Origin: Betaproteobacteria bacterium
GTDB taxonomy: Bacteria; Pseudomonadota; Gammaproteobacteria; Burkholderiales; SG8-41
Direction of reading: 5' to 3'
Assembly: GCA_025363575.1 (NCBI GenBank)
Contig: JANYDM010000163.1
Span: 1 to 23,482, forward strand
DNA: 23,482 nucleotides
Within the stretch, counting starts at the first letter, position 1, and every line of letters starts with the position of its first letter. Positions 15,253 to 22,566 of this stretch are shown here, piece after piece. The translations under genes were made by a program, and so were the position numbers. Under the pieces are notes generated by a model. It was not told the DNA's origin. It ran no database searches and saw only the letters and a program-made list of their open reading frames with translations.

Positions 15253-16253
15253 ACGTCGACCTGCCGCTCATCTTCGGGATACTGATGGGCGCGGCCGTGC
15301 TGCTGTACGTCGTGCTCGACGGCTACGACCTCGGCGTCGGCATGCTGATGCCTGCAGCGACGCATGACGAGCAGTCGTTGATGGTGGCTTCCATCGGACC
15401 ATTCTGGGACGCCAACGAAACCTGGCTGGTGCTCGGCGTAGGCATACTGCTCGTCGCTTTCCCGCTCGCGCATGGCGAGGTGCTCGCCGCGCTCTACCTG
15501 CCGGCAACTGTCATGCTGGTTGGCCTGATGTTGCGTGGCGTCGCGTTCGAGTTCCGCGTCAAAGCCGGTGGCTGGCATCGCGAGCTGTGGAACTGGCTGT
15601 TCTGGTTCGGCTCTTTCCTCACCTCATTCGCGCAGGGGCTCATGCTTGGCCGCTATATCACCGGCTTCGAATCGGGGTTCCTGTTGTATTTGTTCGCGCT
15701 GCTCACCGGCGCGGCGCTCTGCGGCGGCTACGTCCTGCTCGGCGCAACCTGGCTGGTTATGAAAACGTCCGGCGCGCTGCAGAAAAAAGCCTTGGCATGG
15801 ACGCGCTGGGGGCTCGCCTGGGTTGCGCTCGGCGTCGCCCTCGTCAGCCTCGCAACGCCGCTCGTCAGCGCCACTGTGATGGCGAAATGGTTTGCGCATT
15901 TTCCGTTCGTGCCGCGCACCTGGTGGCTCGCGTTGCTGCCTCTCGGAACGCTCGCCGCCGGCGGCTGGGTGTGGTACGCGACGGTCTGTCTGGAGAAGGA
16001 TGCCGCGGCTGCCGACTGGACAGCCTTCGCCGGCGCAGCGTCGATTTTCGTGCTGGCGTTCTGCGGGCTTGCCTACAGTATCTTTCCTTACGTCGTGATA
16101 GACCGCATCACGTTGTGGGAAGCCGCATCGCATCCCTCGGCGCTTAAGATGGTGCTGATCGGCGTCGCTATCGTGCTGCCCTTCCTGCTCGGCTACACCG
16201 TATTTGCGCACCGCGTTTTTCGCGGCAAGGCGCAGGCTGAGCTCTACAACTGA
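15249..16253 (+). CDS. cydB: Cytochrome bd-type ubiquinol oxidase subunit II
   Basis: A 334-residue membrane protein with the family features LDGYDLGVGML near residue 23, GPFWDANETWLV at about 50-61, LRGVAFEFR near 94-102 and a C-terminal CGLAYSIFPYVV. It pairs with CydA to form the oxidase and stabilises the haems without binding catalytic ones in most species. The ATG overlaps the cydA stop by four bases, so both are made in step. No CydX/CydS-like small frame follows: only five bases separate the TGA from the stop of the convergent phnE gene. The ABC exporter cydCD is also absent from the window. Confidence 0.95.
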   Translation: MNVDLPLIFGILMGAAVLLYVVLDGYDLGVGMLMPAATHDEQSLMVASIGPFWDANETWLVLGVGILLVAFPLAHGEVLAALYLPATVMLVGLMLRGVAFEFRVKAGGWHRELWNWLFWFGSFLTSFAQGLMLGRYITGFESGFLLYLFALLTGAALCGGYVLLGATWLVMKTSGALQKKALAWTRWGLAWVALGVALVSLATPLVSATVMAKWFAHFPFVPRTWWLALLPLGTLAAGGWVWYATVCLEKDAAAADWTAFAGAASIFVLAFCGLAYSIFPYVVIDRITLWEAASHPSALKMVLIGVAIVLPFLLGYTVFAHRVFRGKAQAELYN

Positions 16254-16258
16254 GCGCC

Positions 16259-17065
16259 TCAGAGAATCCGCTTGCGGATGGCAGTGACGGCAACCTCGGC
16301 AATGATAACGACCGCAAAGATCGCTACCAGCACCATCGCCACGCGGTCCCACTGAAAAAGATTCATCGCCGTGTCGAGCGCCATGCCGATGCCGCCCGCG
16401 CCGACCAGGCCCAGCACCGCCGACTCGCGCACGTTGATGTCCCAGCGGAAGAGCACCACCGACCAGAATGCCGGCTGGATCTGCGGCCAGTAACCCTTGG
16501 TCAGCACCGAAAACCACGGCGCGCCGGCCGCTTGCAGCGCTTCGATCGTGCCCCGGTTCGCTTCCTCGAGCGCTTCGCCGACCAGCTTGCCGATGAAACC
16601 GATCGAGCGGAAAGCAATCGCCAGCGTGCCTGCCAGCGCGCCCGGGCCGAACACCGCGACGAATAACAGCGCCCACACCAGTGAATTTACCGACCGGCTG
16701 GAGACCAGCAGCAGGCGCGCGGCAAAATTGAGCGGACGGCTCGGCGTGATGTTTTGCGCTGCGCTGATGCCGATCGGGAAAGCCATTACGACAGCGAAGA
16801 TAGTACCGAGCGTCGCGATGTGCAGCGTCTCAATCAGCGCTTCGTGCACGCCTTTCGGGTAAAAACCGAAGGCGACAGGCCACATGCGTTTTAGGAGATC
16901 GGCCATCTGCTCCGGGGCGTCGAGCATGAATTCGGGTATCACCTCGACCGACTGCACCGATGCCACGATTGCCATGACGATCAGGAGATAGACGGCGAAG
17001 CGGGCAATGCGCTGCGTGAGAGTAAATCGCCGCCAGGTTCTCGCCTCAAGTGCCGTAATGGTCAT
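16259..17065 (-). CDS. phnE: Phosphonate-type ABC transporter permease (second PhnE)
   Basis: A 268-residue inner-membrane permease with an N-terminal span, a periplasmic stretch and a typical C-terminal core. The EAA loop that docks to the ATPase is EALQAAGAPWFSVLTKGYWPQ, and VLGLVGAGGIGMALD closes the core as in PhnE. The AGGG six to seven bases before the ATG at 17063-17065 acts as ribosome-binding site. It is the fourth gene of phnD-phnC-phnE-phnE and likely forms a heterodimer with the other PhnE in the importer. Its TGA lies five bases from the TGA of cydB on the other strand, inside the small dyad CTGAG-CGC-CTCAG. Confidence 0.93.
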   Translation of the reverse strand: MTITALEARTWRRFTLTQRIARFAVYLLIVMAIVASVQSVEVIPEFMLDAPEQMADLLKRMWPVAFGFYPKGVHEALIETLHIATLGTIFAVVMAFPIGISAAQNITPSRPLNFAARLLLVSSRSVNSLVWALLFVAVFGPGALAGTLAIAFRSIGFIGKLVGEALEEANRGTIEALQAAGAPWFSVLTKGYWPQIQPAFWSVVLFRWDINVRESAVLGLVGAGGIGMALDTAMNLFQWDRVAMVLVAIFAVVIIAEVAVTAIRKRIL

Positions 17066-17076
17066 GCTTTACCCTT

Positions 17077-17097
17077 GAATCCCGCATCCCGAATCCT
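17077..17097. repeat. Three 7-bp units, family D (GAATCCC type)
   Basis: GAATCCC-GCATCCC-GAATCCT forms a threefold 7-bp repeat in the 38-bp gap between the two phnE genes. On the transcribed strand it reads as GGATTC/GGGATGC units just upstream of the ribosome-binding site of the second phnE. GGGATTC-like runs are common intergenic fillers in proteobacteria (from memory). It could be unstable in length. Confidence 0.6.
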
Positions 17098-17103
17098 GAT
17101 TTC

Positions 17104-17910
17104 TCATTCTTCGTCCACCTTGCTGCGCTCGAGAAATATCGCGCGCACGCGGGTCGCCAGCATCTCGCCAGCGAAGATCAGGAAAATAATCGAAAGCAGC
17201 ATCGCGCAGACGAAATCGTAATCGAAGCGCTGGAACGCCGCGAACAAGGCGCCGCCGATGCCGCCCGCACCGACAATGCCGACCATGGTCGAATTGCGCA
17301 GGTTGGAATCGAGCTGATAGGTCGCAAAGCCGATGAAGCGGCCGAATACCTGCGGCAGCACGCCGTATGTGATCACGTTCATGAACGACGCGCCGGCCGC
17401 GCGCACCGCCTCGACCTGTTTCAGCGATATCTCTTCGATCGCCTCGGCAAATAATTTGCCGATGAATCCGATCGATGCGACACTCAGCGCAGCGATGCCA
17501 GACAGCGCGCCGAACCCAAGCGCCTTGACGAACACAATGGCGACGATTACCGGATGGAACGAGCGGCACAGCGCGATCAGCAATCGCGCCGGCCACGTCA
17601 CCCATACCGGCATCAGATTGCGCGCCGCGAAGAGGCCGATCGGCAGCGACACCAGGATGCCAAGTGCCGACGCCAGGACCGCGATCTCTATGCTTTCAGT
17701 GAGGCCCTTGAGAAGGATTTCCCAGCGCGCGAAGTTCGGCGGGAACATGCGCCCGATAAAACGCGCCCCGTTGTCGAGCCCGATCATGAATCGAGCCCAC
17801 GTGAAATCGAGCAGCGAACAAGCGTAGATGATGTAGACGGCGAGCAGCACCCACCCGGCACGCGCCCACCAATTCGGTGGAAATGCGATACGCGCGGTTG
17901 CGGCGCTCAT
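17104..17910 (-). CDS. phnE: Phosphonate-type ABC transporter permease (first PhnE)
   Basis: A 268-residue permease homologous to its neighbour at 16259-17065. It has an N-terminal span ([20 protein letters not shown]), a core with [16 protein letters not shown], the EAA loop [21 protein letters not shown] and the closing motif [15 protein letters not shown]. The ATG overlaps the stop of phnC in an ATGA, showing tight coupling with the ATPase gene. With phnD, phnC and the second phnE it makes a complete importer for phosphonate, phosphite or a similar anion. The two permeases clearly differ in sequence, so a heterodimeric channel is more likely than a recent duplication. Confidence 0.93.
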   Translation of the reverse strand: MSAATARIAFPPNWWARAGWVLLAVYIIYACSLLDFTWARFMIGLDNGARFIGRMFPPNFARWEILLKGLTESIEIAVLASALGILVSLPIGLFAARNLMPVWVTWPARLLIALCRSFHPVIVAIVFVKALGFGALSGIAALSVASIGFIGKLFAEAIEEISLKQVEAVRAAGASFMNVITYGVLPQVFGRFIGFATYQLDSNLRNSTMVGIVGAGGIGGALFAAFQRFDYDFVCAMLLSIIFLIFAGEMLATRVRAIFLERSKVDEE

Positions 17911-18674
17911 GCGTGCAGCCAGTCTTCTCCGCCGTAGATCGTCTTCAAATGGCCGTCGGTGAGCCCGGCAGGCGCGCCGTCGTATACCACCCTGCCTTCG
18001 GACATGCCTATGATGCGGTCGGCGAAGCGCCGCGCGAGTTCGACATCGTGCATGTTGACGATGATGGGGATGCCTTTCGCGGTGCCGAGATCGCGCATGA
18101 GCGACATGATCTCGACCGATGTCTTGGGATCCAACGAGGATGTCGGCTCGTCGGCCAGCAGCAATTTCGGGTGCTGCATCACCGCTCGCGCAATGCCCAC
18201 GCGCTGGCGCTGGCCGCCGGAGAGGCTGTCGGCGCGTTGGTTGGCGAAGCCCGCGAGGCCAACCACGTTCAACAGGTCAAACGCTTCATCGATGTCCGCC
18301 TGCGGAAACTTGCGCAGCCACGCTTTGAGCGGCGTGACGTAACCGAGGCGCCCCGTGAGCAGGTTCTCCATCACGGTCAGGCGCTCGACCAGGTTGTATT
18401 CCTGGAACACCATGCCTATGCCGCGGCGCGCTTCGCGCAGTTCGCGCCCGGACAATTTGACGAGGTCCCGGCCCTGAAACAGGATAACCCCGGCAGTCGG
18501 TTCAGCCAGGCGGTTGATGCAGCGAATAAGCGTGCTCTTGCCGGTGCCCGATGGGCCGATCACCGCAATAAATCCGTGCGCGCCGAAGTCGAGGCTGATA
18601 TCGCGCAGCACCGGCTTGCCGCGCGTGTACTCCTTGTTGAGACCGCGAATACTCAGCGCGGCGGCATTGTCCAT
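17907..18674 (-). CDS. phnC: Phosphonate-type ABC transporter ATP-binding protein
   Basis: A 255-residue ABC ATPase with Walker [10 protein letters not shown] at 40-48, Q91 in [13 protein letters not shown] (the Q-loop, with the EYNLV spacing typical of PhnC), the signature [10 protein letters not shown] at 151-160, Walker [13 protein letters not shown] at 171-182 and the switch histidine H209 in VNMHDVELA. It powers import through the PhnE pair. The ATG lies six bases after the phnD stop codon and has no strong ribosome-binding site of its own, suggesting re-initiation. The 3' end overlaps the next gene by four bases. Confidence 0.96.
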   Translation of the reverse strand: MDNAAALSIRGLNKEYTRGKPVLRDISLDFGAHGFIAVIGPSGTGKSTLIRCINRLAEPTAGVILFQGRDLVKLSGRELREARRGIGMVFQEYNLVERLTVMENLLTGRLGYVTPLKAWLRKFPQADIDEAFDLLNVVGLAGFANQRADSLSGGQRQRVGIARAVMQHPKLLLADEPTSSLDPKTSVEIMSLMRDLGTAKGIPIIVNMHDVELARRFADRIIGMSEGRVVYDGAPAGLTDGHLKTIYGGEDWLHA

Positions 18675-18680
18675 GCGCGC

Positions 18681-19724
18681 TTATTTCTTGCCTGCTTTTT
18701 CCTCGGCGGCTTTTTTGCGCGCCGCTTCCTCGCGCGCCGATTCTTTCTCATAAGCAGCGCGGTTGAATGCCTCGCCCGAACCCTCGGCAACCTTGCGTAC
18801 GACTTCCCAGTCCTTGAGATAAGTCACTGGCACGAAGCGGTCGGCGCCGTCGAAAGTCTTCTGCATTTCGGGCGTGAAGCGGTAGTCGTAAAAGCACTTC
18901 AGCATCTGGTCGCGGAATTTCGGCTCGAGATCGTGCGCGTAGGAAAACGACGACGTCGGAAATTTCTGGCTGCGGTAAATAATGCGGAAATCGTCTTCCT
19001 TGACCTGGCCGCGCGATGCCATGCGGTGGAACACGTCAGAGGCAACCGCCGCTGCGTCATAGTCTCCGGAGTTGACCCCCATCACCGAAGAGTCGTGCTT
19101 GCCCGAGAACAGGATTTTGTAATCCTTATCGGGCGTGAGTCCGAGCGGCGGAAACAGCGCGAGCGGCGCCATATGCCCGGAGTTCGACGACGGCGAGGTG
19201 TGCGCGAATTTTTTGCCTTTGAGGTCCGCGAGTTTCTGGTACGGGCTGTCTTTTTTGACGATTACGATCAGGTTGTAGCCCTGGAATTCCTTGGCGTCCC
19301 CTTTGACCGCAAACGGCACGGCACCCGCGATGTTGACTGCGAAAGCCGTCGGGCCGGTAGAGAATCCGCCCACGTGCAGCCGTCCTGAGCGCATCGCCTC
19401 AATTTCCGCGGCGTTCGACTGCACCTGGTAAAAGACGACCTTCTTGCTCGTGCATTTTGCGAGGTGGTCGGTAAAGGGGCGAAAAGCCTGCTCGTATACT
19501 GCGGGGTCCTCAACCGGCGTATAGGTAAATACGAGCGTGCTCGGCGTCTTGTAGCGCTTGGAGTCTTTGGGCGCGTCGGCGACAAGGTCCTTGTTCTCGT
19601 CGCAATACTGCGCATCGAGGTCACCGCGGTTCTTGCAACTGTCGCTTTGCGACATCGCAGCACCCGCCAGCATGGCAAATGCCGCGGCCAGCGCGCAGTG
19701 GATTATCGGGGCGGTTGTTCTCAT
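18681..19724 (-). CDS. phnD: Phosphate/phosphite/phosphonate ABC transporter substrate-binding protein
   Basis: A 347-residue periplasmic binding protein. A signal peptide spans about residues 1-25 (hydrophobic CALAAAFAMLAGAAMSQ). The PhnD fold is shown by FTYTPVEDPAVYEQAFRPFTDHL, VGGFSTGPTAFAVN, KKFAHTSPSSNSGHMAPL (the serine-rich anion-binding loop), MGVNSGDYDAAAVASDVFHR and FPTSSFSYAHDL. The ligand could be phosphonate, phosphite, phosphate or another anion; no C-P lyase or ptx/htx gene is present to decide. The C-terminus is odd: about 25 residues of Lys/Glu/Ala (EKESAREEAARKKAAEEKAG), probably a charged helix. Two cysteines (30 and 41) near the mature N-terminus could form a disulphide. 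GGAGGAG just upstream of the ATG at 19724 is a strong ribosome-binding site, and a good promoter lies about 75 bp further up. Confidence 0.93.
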   Translation of the reverse strand: MRTTAPIIHCALAAAFAMLAGAAMSQSDSCKNRGDLDAQYCDENKDLVADAPKDSKRYKTPSTLVFTYTPVEDPAVYEQAFRPFTDHLAKCTSKKVVFYQVQSNAAEIEAMRSGRLHVGGFSTGPTAFAVNIAGAVPFAVKGDAKEFQGYNLIVIVKKDSPYQKLADLKGKKFAHTSPSSNSGHMAPLALFPPLGLTPDKDYKILFSGKHDSSVMGVNSGDYDAAAVASDVFHRMASRGQVKEDDFRIIYRSQKFPTSSFSYAHDLEPKFRDQMLKCFYDYRFTPEMQKTFDGADRFVPVTYLKDWEVVRKVAEGSGEAFNRAAYEKESAREEAARKKAAEEKAGKK

Positions 19725-19803
19725 GTCTCCTCCGTTATTTAGCGCGGCGGGCCAACGCGCCCATCACGCAGGAATCCCATGCTTGTCGCGCATGTCCACG
19801 GCT

Positions 19804-19832
19804 ACTCTACTGAGCGCGCCGCCCAGGGTCAA
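19804..19832 (-). promoter_or_regulatory. Predicted sigma-70 promoter of phnDCEE
   Basis: On the minus strand TTGACC (19827-19832; five of six) and TAGAGT (19804-19809; four of six) are 17 bp apart. Transcription would start near 19797, leaving a leader of about 73 nt before phnD. The -35 lies 14 bases downstream of the KTSC gene stop, so the transporter can be expressed on its own. I looked for a Pho box (two CTGTCAT-like repeats) in this gap and saw none. Confidence 0.5.
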
Positions 19833-19845
19833 GGCAATGCCGCGC

Positions 19846-20058
19846 TCATCGCACGCGCCTGGCGGTAAAACTCTCTTCGATCTCGTCCTTGAAATAGCTG
19901 GCGGGCGAGGGGGAGTTCATCAGCCGCCGGTATACCTCCTCGGACACGCCGGCGTATTGGCTGATGCCGCCGTTGCTGAATTCGATTTCGAGCACGCGGT
20001 TACGTGTATCGTAGCCCGCCGAGCGCAGAGTGCTTGCGTTTAGCCGCTTGCGTTCCAT
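19846..20058 (-). CDS. KTSC-domain protein
   Basis: A 70-residue protein that is almost wholly a KTSC domain: LRSAGYDTRNRVLEIEFSNGGISQYAGVSEEVYRRLMNSPSPASYFKDEI. The family is named after a lysyl-tRNA synthetase C-terminal extension and is widespread as short stand-alone proteins; a nucleic-acid-related role has been supposed but is not shown. In the name-giving position this protein has N/SPSP rather than a K-T-S-C string. AGGAGG six bases before the ATG at 20056-20058 fixes the start. A -10-like TACAAT stands at 20099-20104 on the minus strand, about 40 bp upstream, without a convincing -35. It precedes phnD by 121 bp, but that gap has its own promoter. Confidence 0.88.
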   Translation of the reverse strand: MERKRLNASTLRSAGYDTRNRVLEIEFSNGGISQYAGVSEEVYRRLMNSPSPASYFKDEIEESFTARRVR

Positions 20059-20214
20059 ATTGCCTCCTCACCTGTCGCCGAAACCGTTGTCCGTGCCTAT
20101 TGTAATGTGCCGCCAGCGACCAGCCATCGCGTGAGCGCCCCGCGCCCCCATTGGGAGGCAATGCTACGACTGGATTAAACTCCTGCTTTACGCGTCACGT
20201 ATGGAGACTGCCAA

Positions 20215-20451
20215 ATGAAATCGCTGCTATTGTGCATTTGCTGCGCCATTGCCTCGCTGCCGGCGCTCGCCGCAGACGAGAGCACGCCTGCGCGCGCGAT
20301 GTTCGCGGAAAGCTGCTTGCGACTTGCCACGGCCATGGGCCTGCAGGGAGACATGCAGAAGCGCTTTGTCGACGAATGCGTGCGCGCCAAAGAGAACGTC
20401 AACAATAAAGGCGCGCCGGCCGCCCCGTTCGAAGCGAACGCGGCCTGCTGA
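20215..20451 (+). CDS. Small secreted protein, PsiF-repeat-like
   Basis: A 78-residue peptide with a clear signal peptide (MKSLLLCICCAIASLPALA, cleavage expected after ALA), giving a mature part of about 59 residues. The mature part holds ESCLRLATAMGLQGDMQKRFVDECVRAKENVNN. This recalls the PsiF repeat pattern C-x-x-x-A-x(4)-L-x-G-x-x-(R/K)-x-F-x-x-x-C, here in one copy with C34 and C54. A final cysteine ends the protein. PsiF is phosphate-starvation-inducible in E. coli and its function is unknown. GGAG before the ATG at 20215 supports the start. A weak promoter (TTGGGA at 20151-20156, TAAACT at 20176-20181, 19 bp apart) is possible. A strong terminator follows within 25 bp. The PsiF link is from pattern memory and is moderate. 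Confidence 0.8.
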   Translation: MKSLLLCICCAIASLPALAADESTPARAMFAESCLRLATAMGLQGDMQKRFVDECVRAKENVNNKGAPAAPFEANAAC

Positions 20452-20464
20452 GCGCGGGACATAT

Positions 20465-20499
20465 AAAAAAAAGGCGCCGCATTAGCGGCGCCCTTTTTT
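20465..20499. terminator. Bidirectional intrinsic terminator
   Basis: A perfect eight-base-pair stem, GGCGCCGC (20473-20480) and GCGGCGCC (20485-20492), encloses the loop ATTA. It is flanked by eight A on the left (20465-20472) and C plus six T on the right (20493-20499). It works on both strands and serves the convergent PsiF-like gene and the H1-like gene. It is the only textbook intrinsic terminator I found in the window. Confidence 0.95.
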
Positions 20500-20515
20500 C
20501 AATGAGGCAGGCGGG

Positions 20516-20845
20516 CTAGGAACGGTTCGCCATCGGAAACGGCCATGCGCCGGGGATAGAGATCGGCTGTGCGGCCGGCGCCGGCGCAGCCGGCTTGTTT
20601 GAGGGCATTACGCTGCTTTTAGCGGCCGGCTTTTTCGCTGCCACTTTGTTTTTAGCAGCAGGCTTCTTCGCTGCAGCCTTGTTTTTAGCAGCGGGCTTCT
20701 TCGCTGCAGCCTTCTGTTTGACAGCCGGTTTCTTGCGGGCCGACGGCTTTGCTTTTTTTCCGGCGGCGGCCTTGCGCGCCGGCCTGGATTTTCCGACAAC
20801 GGTTTTTTTCTTCTTCGCTGCCTTGCTTTTTTTCGCTTTAGCCAT
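20516..20845 (-). CDS. Histone H1-like alanine/lysine-rich protein
   Basis: A 109-residue, very basic protein starting MAKAKKSKAAKKKKTVVGKS. Residues 1-75 are made of Lys/Ala/Pro, including three 11-residue units of the type AAAKKPAAKNK. The last 30 residues change to a Pro/Ala segment and end IPGAWPFPMANRS, which is neutral and hydrophobic. It resembles the AlgP/HctB/H1-like group of betaproteobacteria, which bind DNA without a fold and may compact or regulate it. GGAGG stands upstream of the ATG at 20843-20845. The repeat makes the gene prone to length change. Codon use in the repeat is dominated by AAG/AAA and GCT/GCA, so its base composition differs from its neighbours. Confidence 0.9.
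   Translation of the reverse strand: MAKAKKSKAAKKKKTVVGKSRPARKAAAGKKAKPSARKKPAVKQKAAAKKPAAKNKAAAKKPAAKNKVAAKKPAAKSSVMPSNKPAAPAPAAQPISIPGAWPFPMANRS
20612..20710 (-). repeat. 33-bp tandem repeat within the H1-like gene
   Basis: Three units of 33 bp (20612-20644, 20645-20677, 20678-20710) each encode 11 residues. The two units nearest the 5' end of the gene are almost identical at the DNA level (one encodes AAAKKPAAKNK, the other the same with synonymous or single changes). The third has drifted (VAAKKPAAKSS). DNA identity beyond protein identity points to recent slippage or unequal crossing-over. Confidence 0.85.
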
Positions 20846-20867
20846 TACCTGCCTCCTGTAAACATCG

Positions 20868-20897
20868 ATTATGCGCCGGCGCGTACTGTAGATCCAA
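20868..20897 (-). promoter_or_regulatory. Possible promoter of the H1-like gene
   Basis: On the minus strand CATAAT (20868-20873; five of six) is preceded at 18 bp by TTGGAT (20892-20897; three of six). A start near 20861 leaves a leader of about 16 nt that includes the ribosome-binding site. The spacer contains the self-complementary GCGCCGGCGC (20873-20882), and a second one, CCGGCGCCGG, lies at 20902-20911; these could pair or bind a dimeric regulator. Confidence 0.4.
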
Positions 20898-20973
20898 GCA
20901 ACCGGCGCCGGCGATTACGGCCGTTCCGGCACGCCGCCGTCCCGCGGCATAGCCGCGCCCGGCAGGCCCTACC

Positions 20974-21231
20974 CTAGTGCAAAGCGGACTGCGCTTTGCT
21001 CGCCAGATCGCGGTACAGCGTCTCCGGATCCAGCTTGATGCCGCCTTCCCACATCACCGTATTCTCGACCGGATCGACCTCGACGCGGTTGAACGTGTCG
21101 ATGTCGCACAGCATCCGGAAATACTTGGTGTGCACGAGATCGCCGAGATAGACGTGGCCTTCCAGCCCGTCGTTAAAGCGCAACCACAGCGTGTAGTTGT
21201 CTTCGGCCCGGCATTCAGTGATGGTATGCAT
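20974..21231 (-). CDS. DUF2442-like protein
   Basis: An 85-residue protein with the DUF2442 layout: an N-terminal strand (ITECRAEDNYTLWLRFNDG), LEGHVYLGDL, a middle FRMLCDIDTFNRVEVD and the C-terminal TVMWEGGIKLDPETLY. Many relatives sit next to DUF4160 or toxin-like genes and are thought to act as small partner or antitoxin proteins; here no such partner is seen. The ATG at 21229-21231 is chosen because the domain starts there. The frame is open to 21279 (TTG), which would overlap the end of nrdB. No strong ribosome-binding site precedes it. It follows nrdB by 38 bp and is likely co-transcribed. A small GC dyad (GCGGC-ATA-GCCGC, 20945-20957) follows its stop but lacks a T-tract. Confidence 0.85.
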   Translation of the reverse strand: MHTITECRAEDNYTLWLRFNDGLEGHVYLGDLVHTKYFRMLCDIDTFNRVEVDPVENTVMWEGGIKLDPETLYRDLASKAQSALH

Positions 21232-21269
21232 GCGGCGTCTGTTTCTGGGGTATCTCTTGGCTAATAAGC

Positions 21270-22439
21270 TTAATCCCAACTGAGCGCACCTCCTGTTTGA
21301 TATTCGATTACACGAGTTTCAAAGAAATTGCGTTCTTTCTTGAGGTCTATCATTTCCGACATCCACGGAAACGGGTTGGTCGCGCCTTCGTACATCAGGT
21401 CGAGCCCGATCTGCTGGCAGCGGCGGTTGGCGATGTAGCGCAGGTACTCCTTGAACATCGGCGCGTTCAAGCCCAACACGCCGCGCGGCATGGTGTCTTC
21501 GGCATAGCGATACTCGAGATCGACGGCCTTGCGCATGATGTTGTGGATTTCGGCGCGGAACTCCATCGTCCACAGGTGGGGGTTTTCCATCTTGATCGTG
21601 TTGATGAGGTCAATGCCGAAATTGCAGTGCATCGATTCGTCGCGCAGGATGTACTGGTATTGCTCCGCAGCGCCCGTCATCTTGTTCTGGCGGCCCAGGG
21701 CAAGTATTTGCGTAAATCCGACATAGAAAAACAACCCCTCCATGACGCACGCGAATACGATCAGGCTCTTCAACAGGGCCTGGTCGTTCTGCTGGGTGCC
21801 GGTCTTGAAGTTGGGGTTAGTCAGCGTGTCGATGAACGGAATCAGGAACTCGTCTTTTTCGCGGATCGACGACACCTCGTGATAAGCATTGAACACCTCG
21901 CCCTCATCGAGGCCCAGGCTCTCGACGATGTACTGATAGGCATGCGTGTGGATCGCTTCCTCAAACGCCTGGCGCAGCAGGTACTGACGGCACTCGGGCG
22001 CCGTGATATGGCGGTAGGTGCCGAGCACGATATTGTTGGCGGCGAGCGAATCGGCGGTGACGAAGAAGCCGTGATTGCGCTTGACGAGACGGCGCTCGTC
22101 GTCGGTCAGCCCGTTCGGGTCTTTCCACAGCGCGATGTCGCGGCTCATCTGGATTTCCTGCGGCATCCAGTGGTTCGCGCAGGCGGACAGATATTTTTCC
22201 CATGCCCATTTGTATTTGAACGGCACCAGCTGGTTGACGTCGGTCTGGCCGTTGATGATGCGCTTGTCCGCGACGTTCACGCGGCGCATCTCTACCGGCG
22301 CGTGGGCCGGTGCCAGCGCCGCCAGCGCGGCGGCGGGATCGCTCGGCAACGCGCCGGTCTGCGGCAGGACGCCCGGCATCTGCAACCCAACCGCGGCGAG
22401 GCCGCCCGCGAGCGGCAAGTTTTCTTCGAATTGCAACAT
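21270..22439 (-). CDS. nrdB: Ribonucleoside-diphosphate reductase, beta subunit (class Ia type)
   Basis: A 389-residue R2 protein. The diiron ligands are all present with E. coli spacing: D130, E161, H164, E234, E268 and H271. The radical tyrosine Y168 stands seven residues after E161 (EAIHTHAY), so this is a tyrosyl-radical enzyme and not a Tyr-less class Ic form. The C-terminus [10 protein letters not shown] carries the tail that docks to the alpha subunit. It starts with about 45 Ala/Pro-rich residues not found in the E. coli protein. AAAGGAG upstream of the ATG at 22437-22439 is the ribosome-binding site. It is downstream of nrdA with a 127-bp gap, longer than usual for an operon, containing a duplicated element. 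It supplies the radical for reduction of NDPs to dNDPs. Confidence 0.97.
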   Translation of the reverse strand: MLQFEENLPLAGGLAAVGLQMPGVLPQTGALPSDPAAALAALAPAHAPVEMRRVNVADKRIINGQTDVNQLVPFKYKWAWEKYLSACANHWMPQEIQMSRDIALWKDPNGLTDDERRLVKRNHGFFVTADSLAANNIVLGTYRHITAPECRQYLLRQAFEEAIHTHAYQYIVESLGLDEGEVFNAYHEVSSIREKDEFLIPFIDTLTNPNFKTGTQQNDQALLKSLIVFACVMEGLFFYVGFTQILALGRQNKMTGAAEQYQYILRDESMHCNFGIDLINTIKMENPHLWTMEFRAEIHNIMRKAVDLEYRYAEDTMPRGVLGLNAPMFKEYLRYIANRRCQQIGLDLMYEGATNPFPWMSEMIDLKKERNFFETRVIEYQTGGALSWD

Positions 22440-22447
22440 GTATAGCT

Positions 22448-22515
22448 CCTTTATTGATTTTGTGGGTGGACGACGATCAACAGCTGGCGTGCCCTTTATC
22501 GATTTTGTCGGTGGG
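22448..22515. repeat. Duplicated 23-bp element in the nrdA-nrdB gap
   Basis: CCTTTATTGATTTTGTGGGT... at 22448-22470 and CCTTTATCGATTTTGTCGGT... at 22493-22515 match at 20 of 23 positions and lie 45 bp apart in direct orientation. On the coding strand the copy next to nrdB ends in the AAAGG of its ribosome-binding site, and the other copy carries the same ATAAAGG but no start codon. It does not resemble an NrdR box. Confidence 0.75.
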
Positions 22516-22566
22516 CCCGTTTGGTTGCTCTGTGTCTGACCTTTTCAATGATTGTTGGCTCTGCCT

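Noticed and set aside
17877..19388. A 503-codon plus-strand open frame
   Set aside because: It is antisense to phnC and phnD, whose motifs are all intact. Its composition (many Arg, Ala, His) is that of a GC-rich shadow frame.
19725..19845. Pho box upstream of phnD
   Set aside because: No pair of CTGTCAT-like heptamers is visible on either strand; only a sigma-70-like promoter is seen.
22440..22566. NrdR box between nrdA and nrdB
   Set aside because: The duplicated 23-bp element does not match the ACACTATATNTAGTGT-like palindrome; the nrdA promoter, where NrdR boxes occur, lies outside the window.
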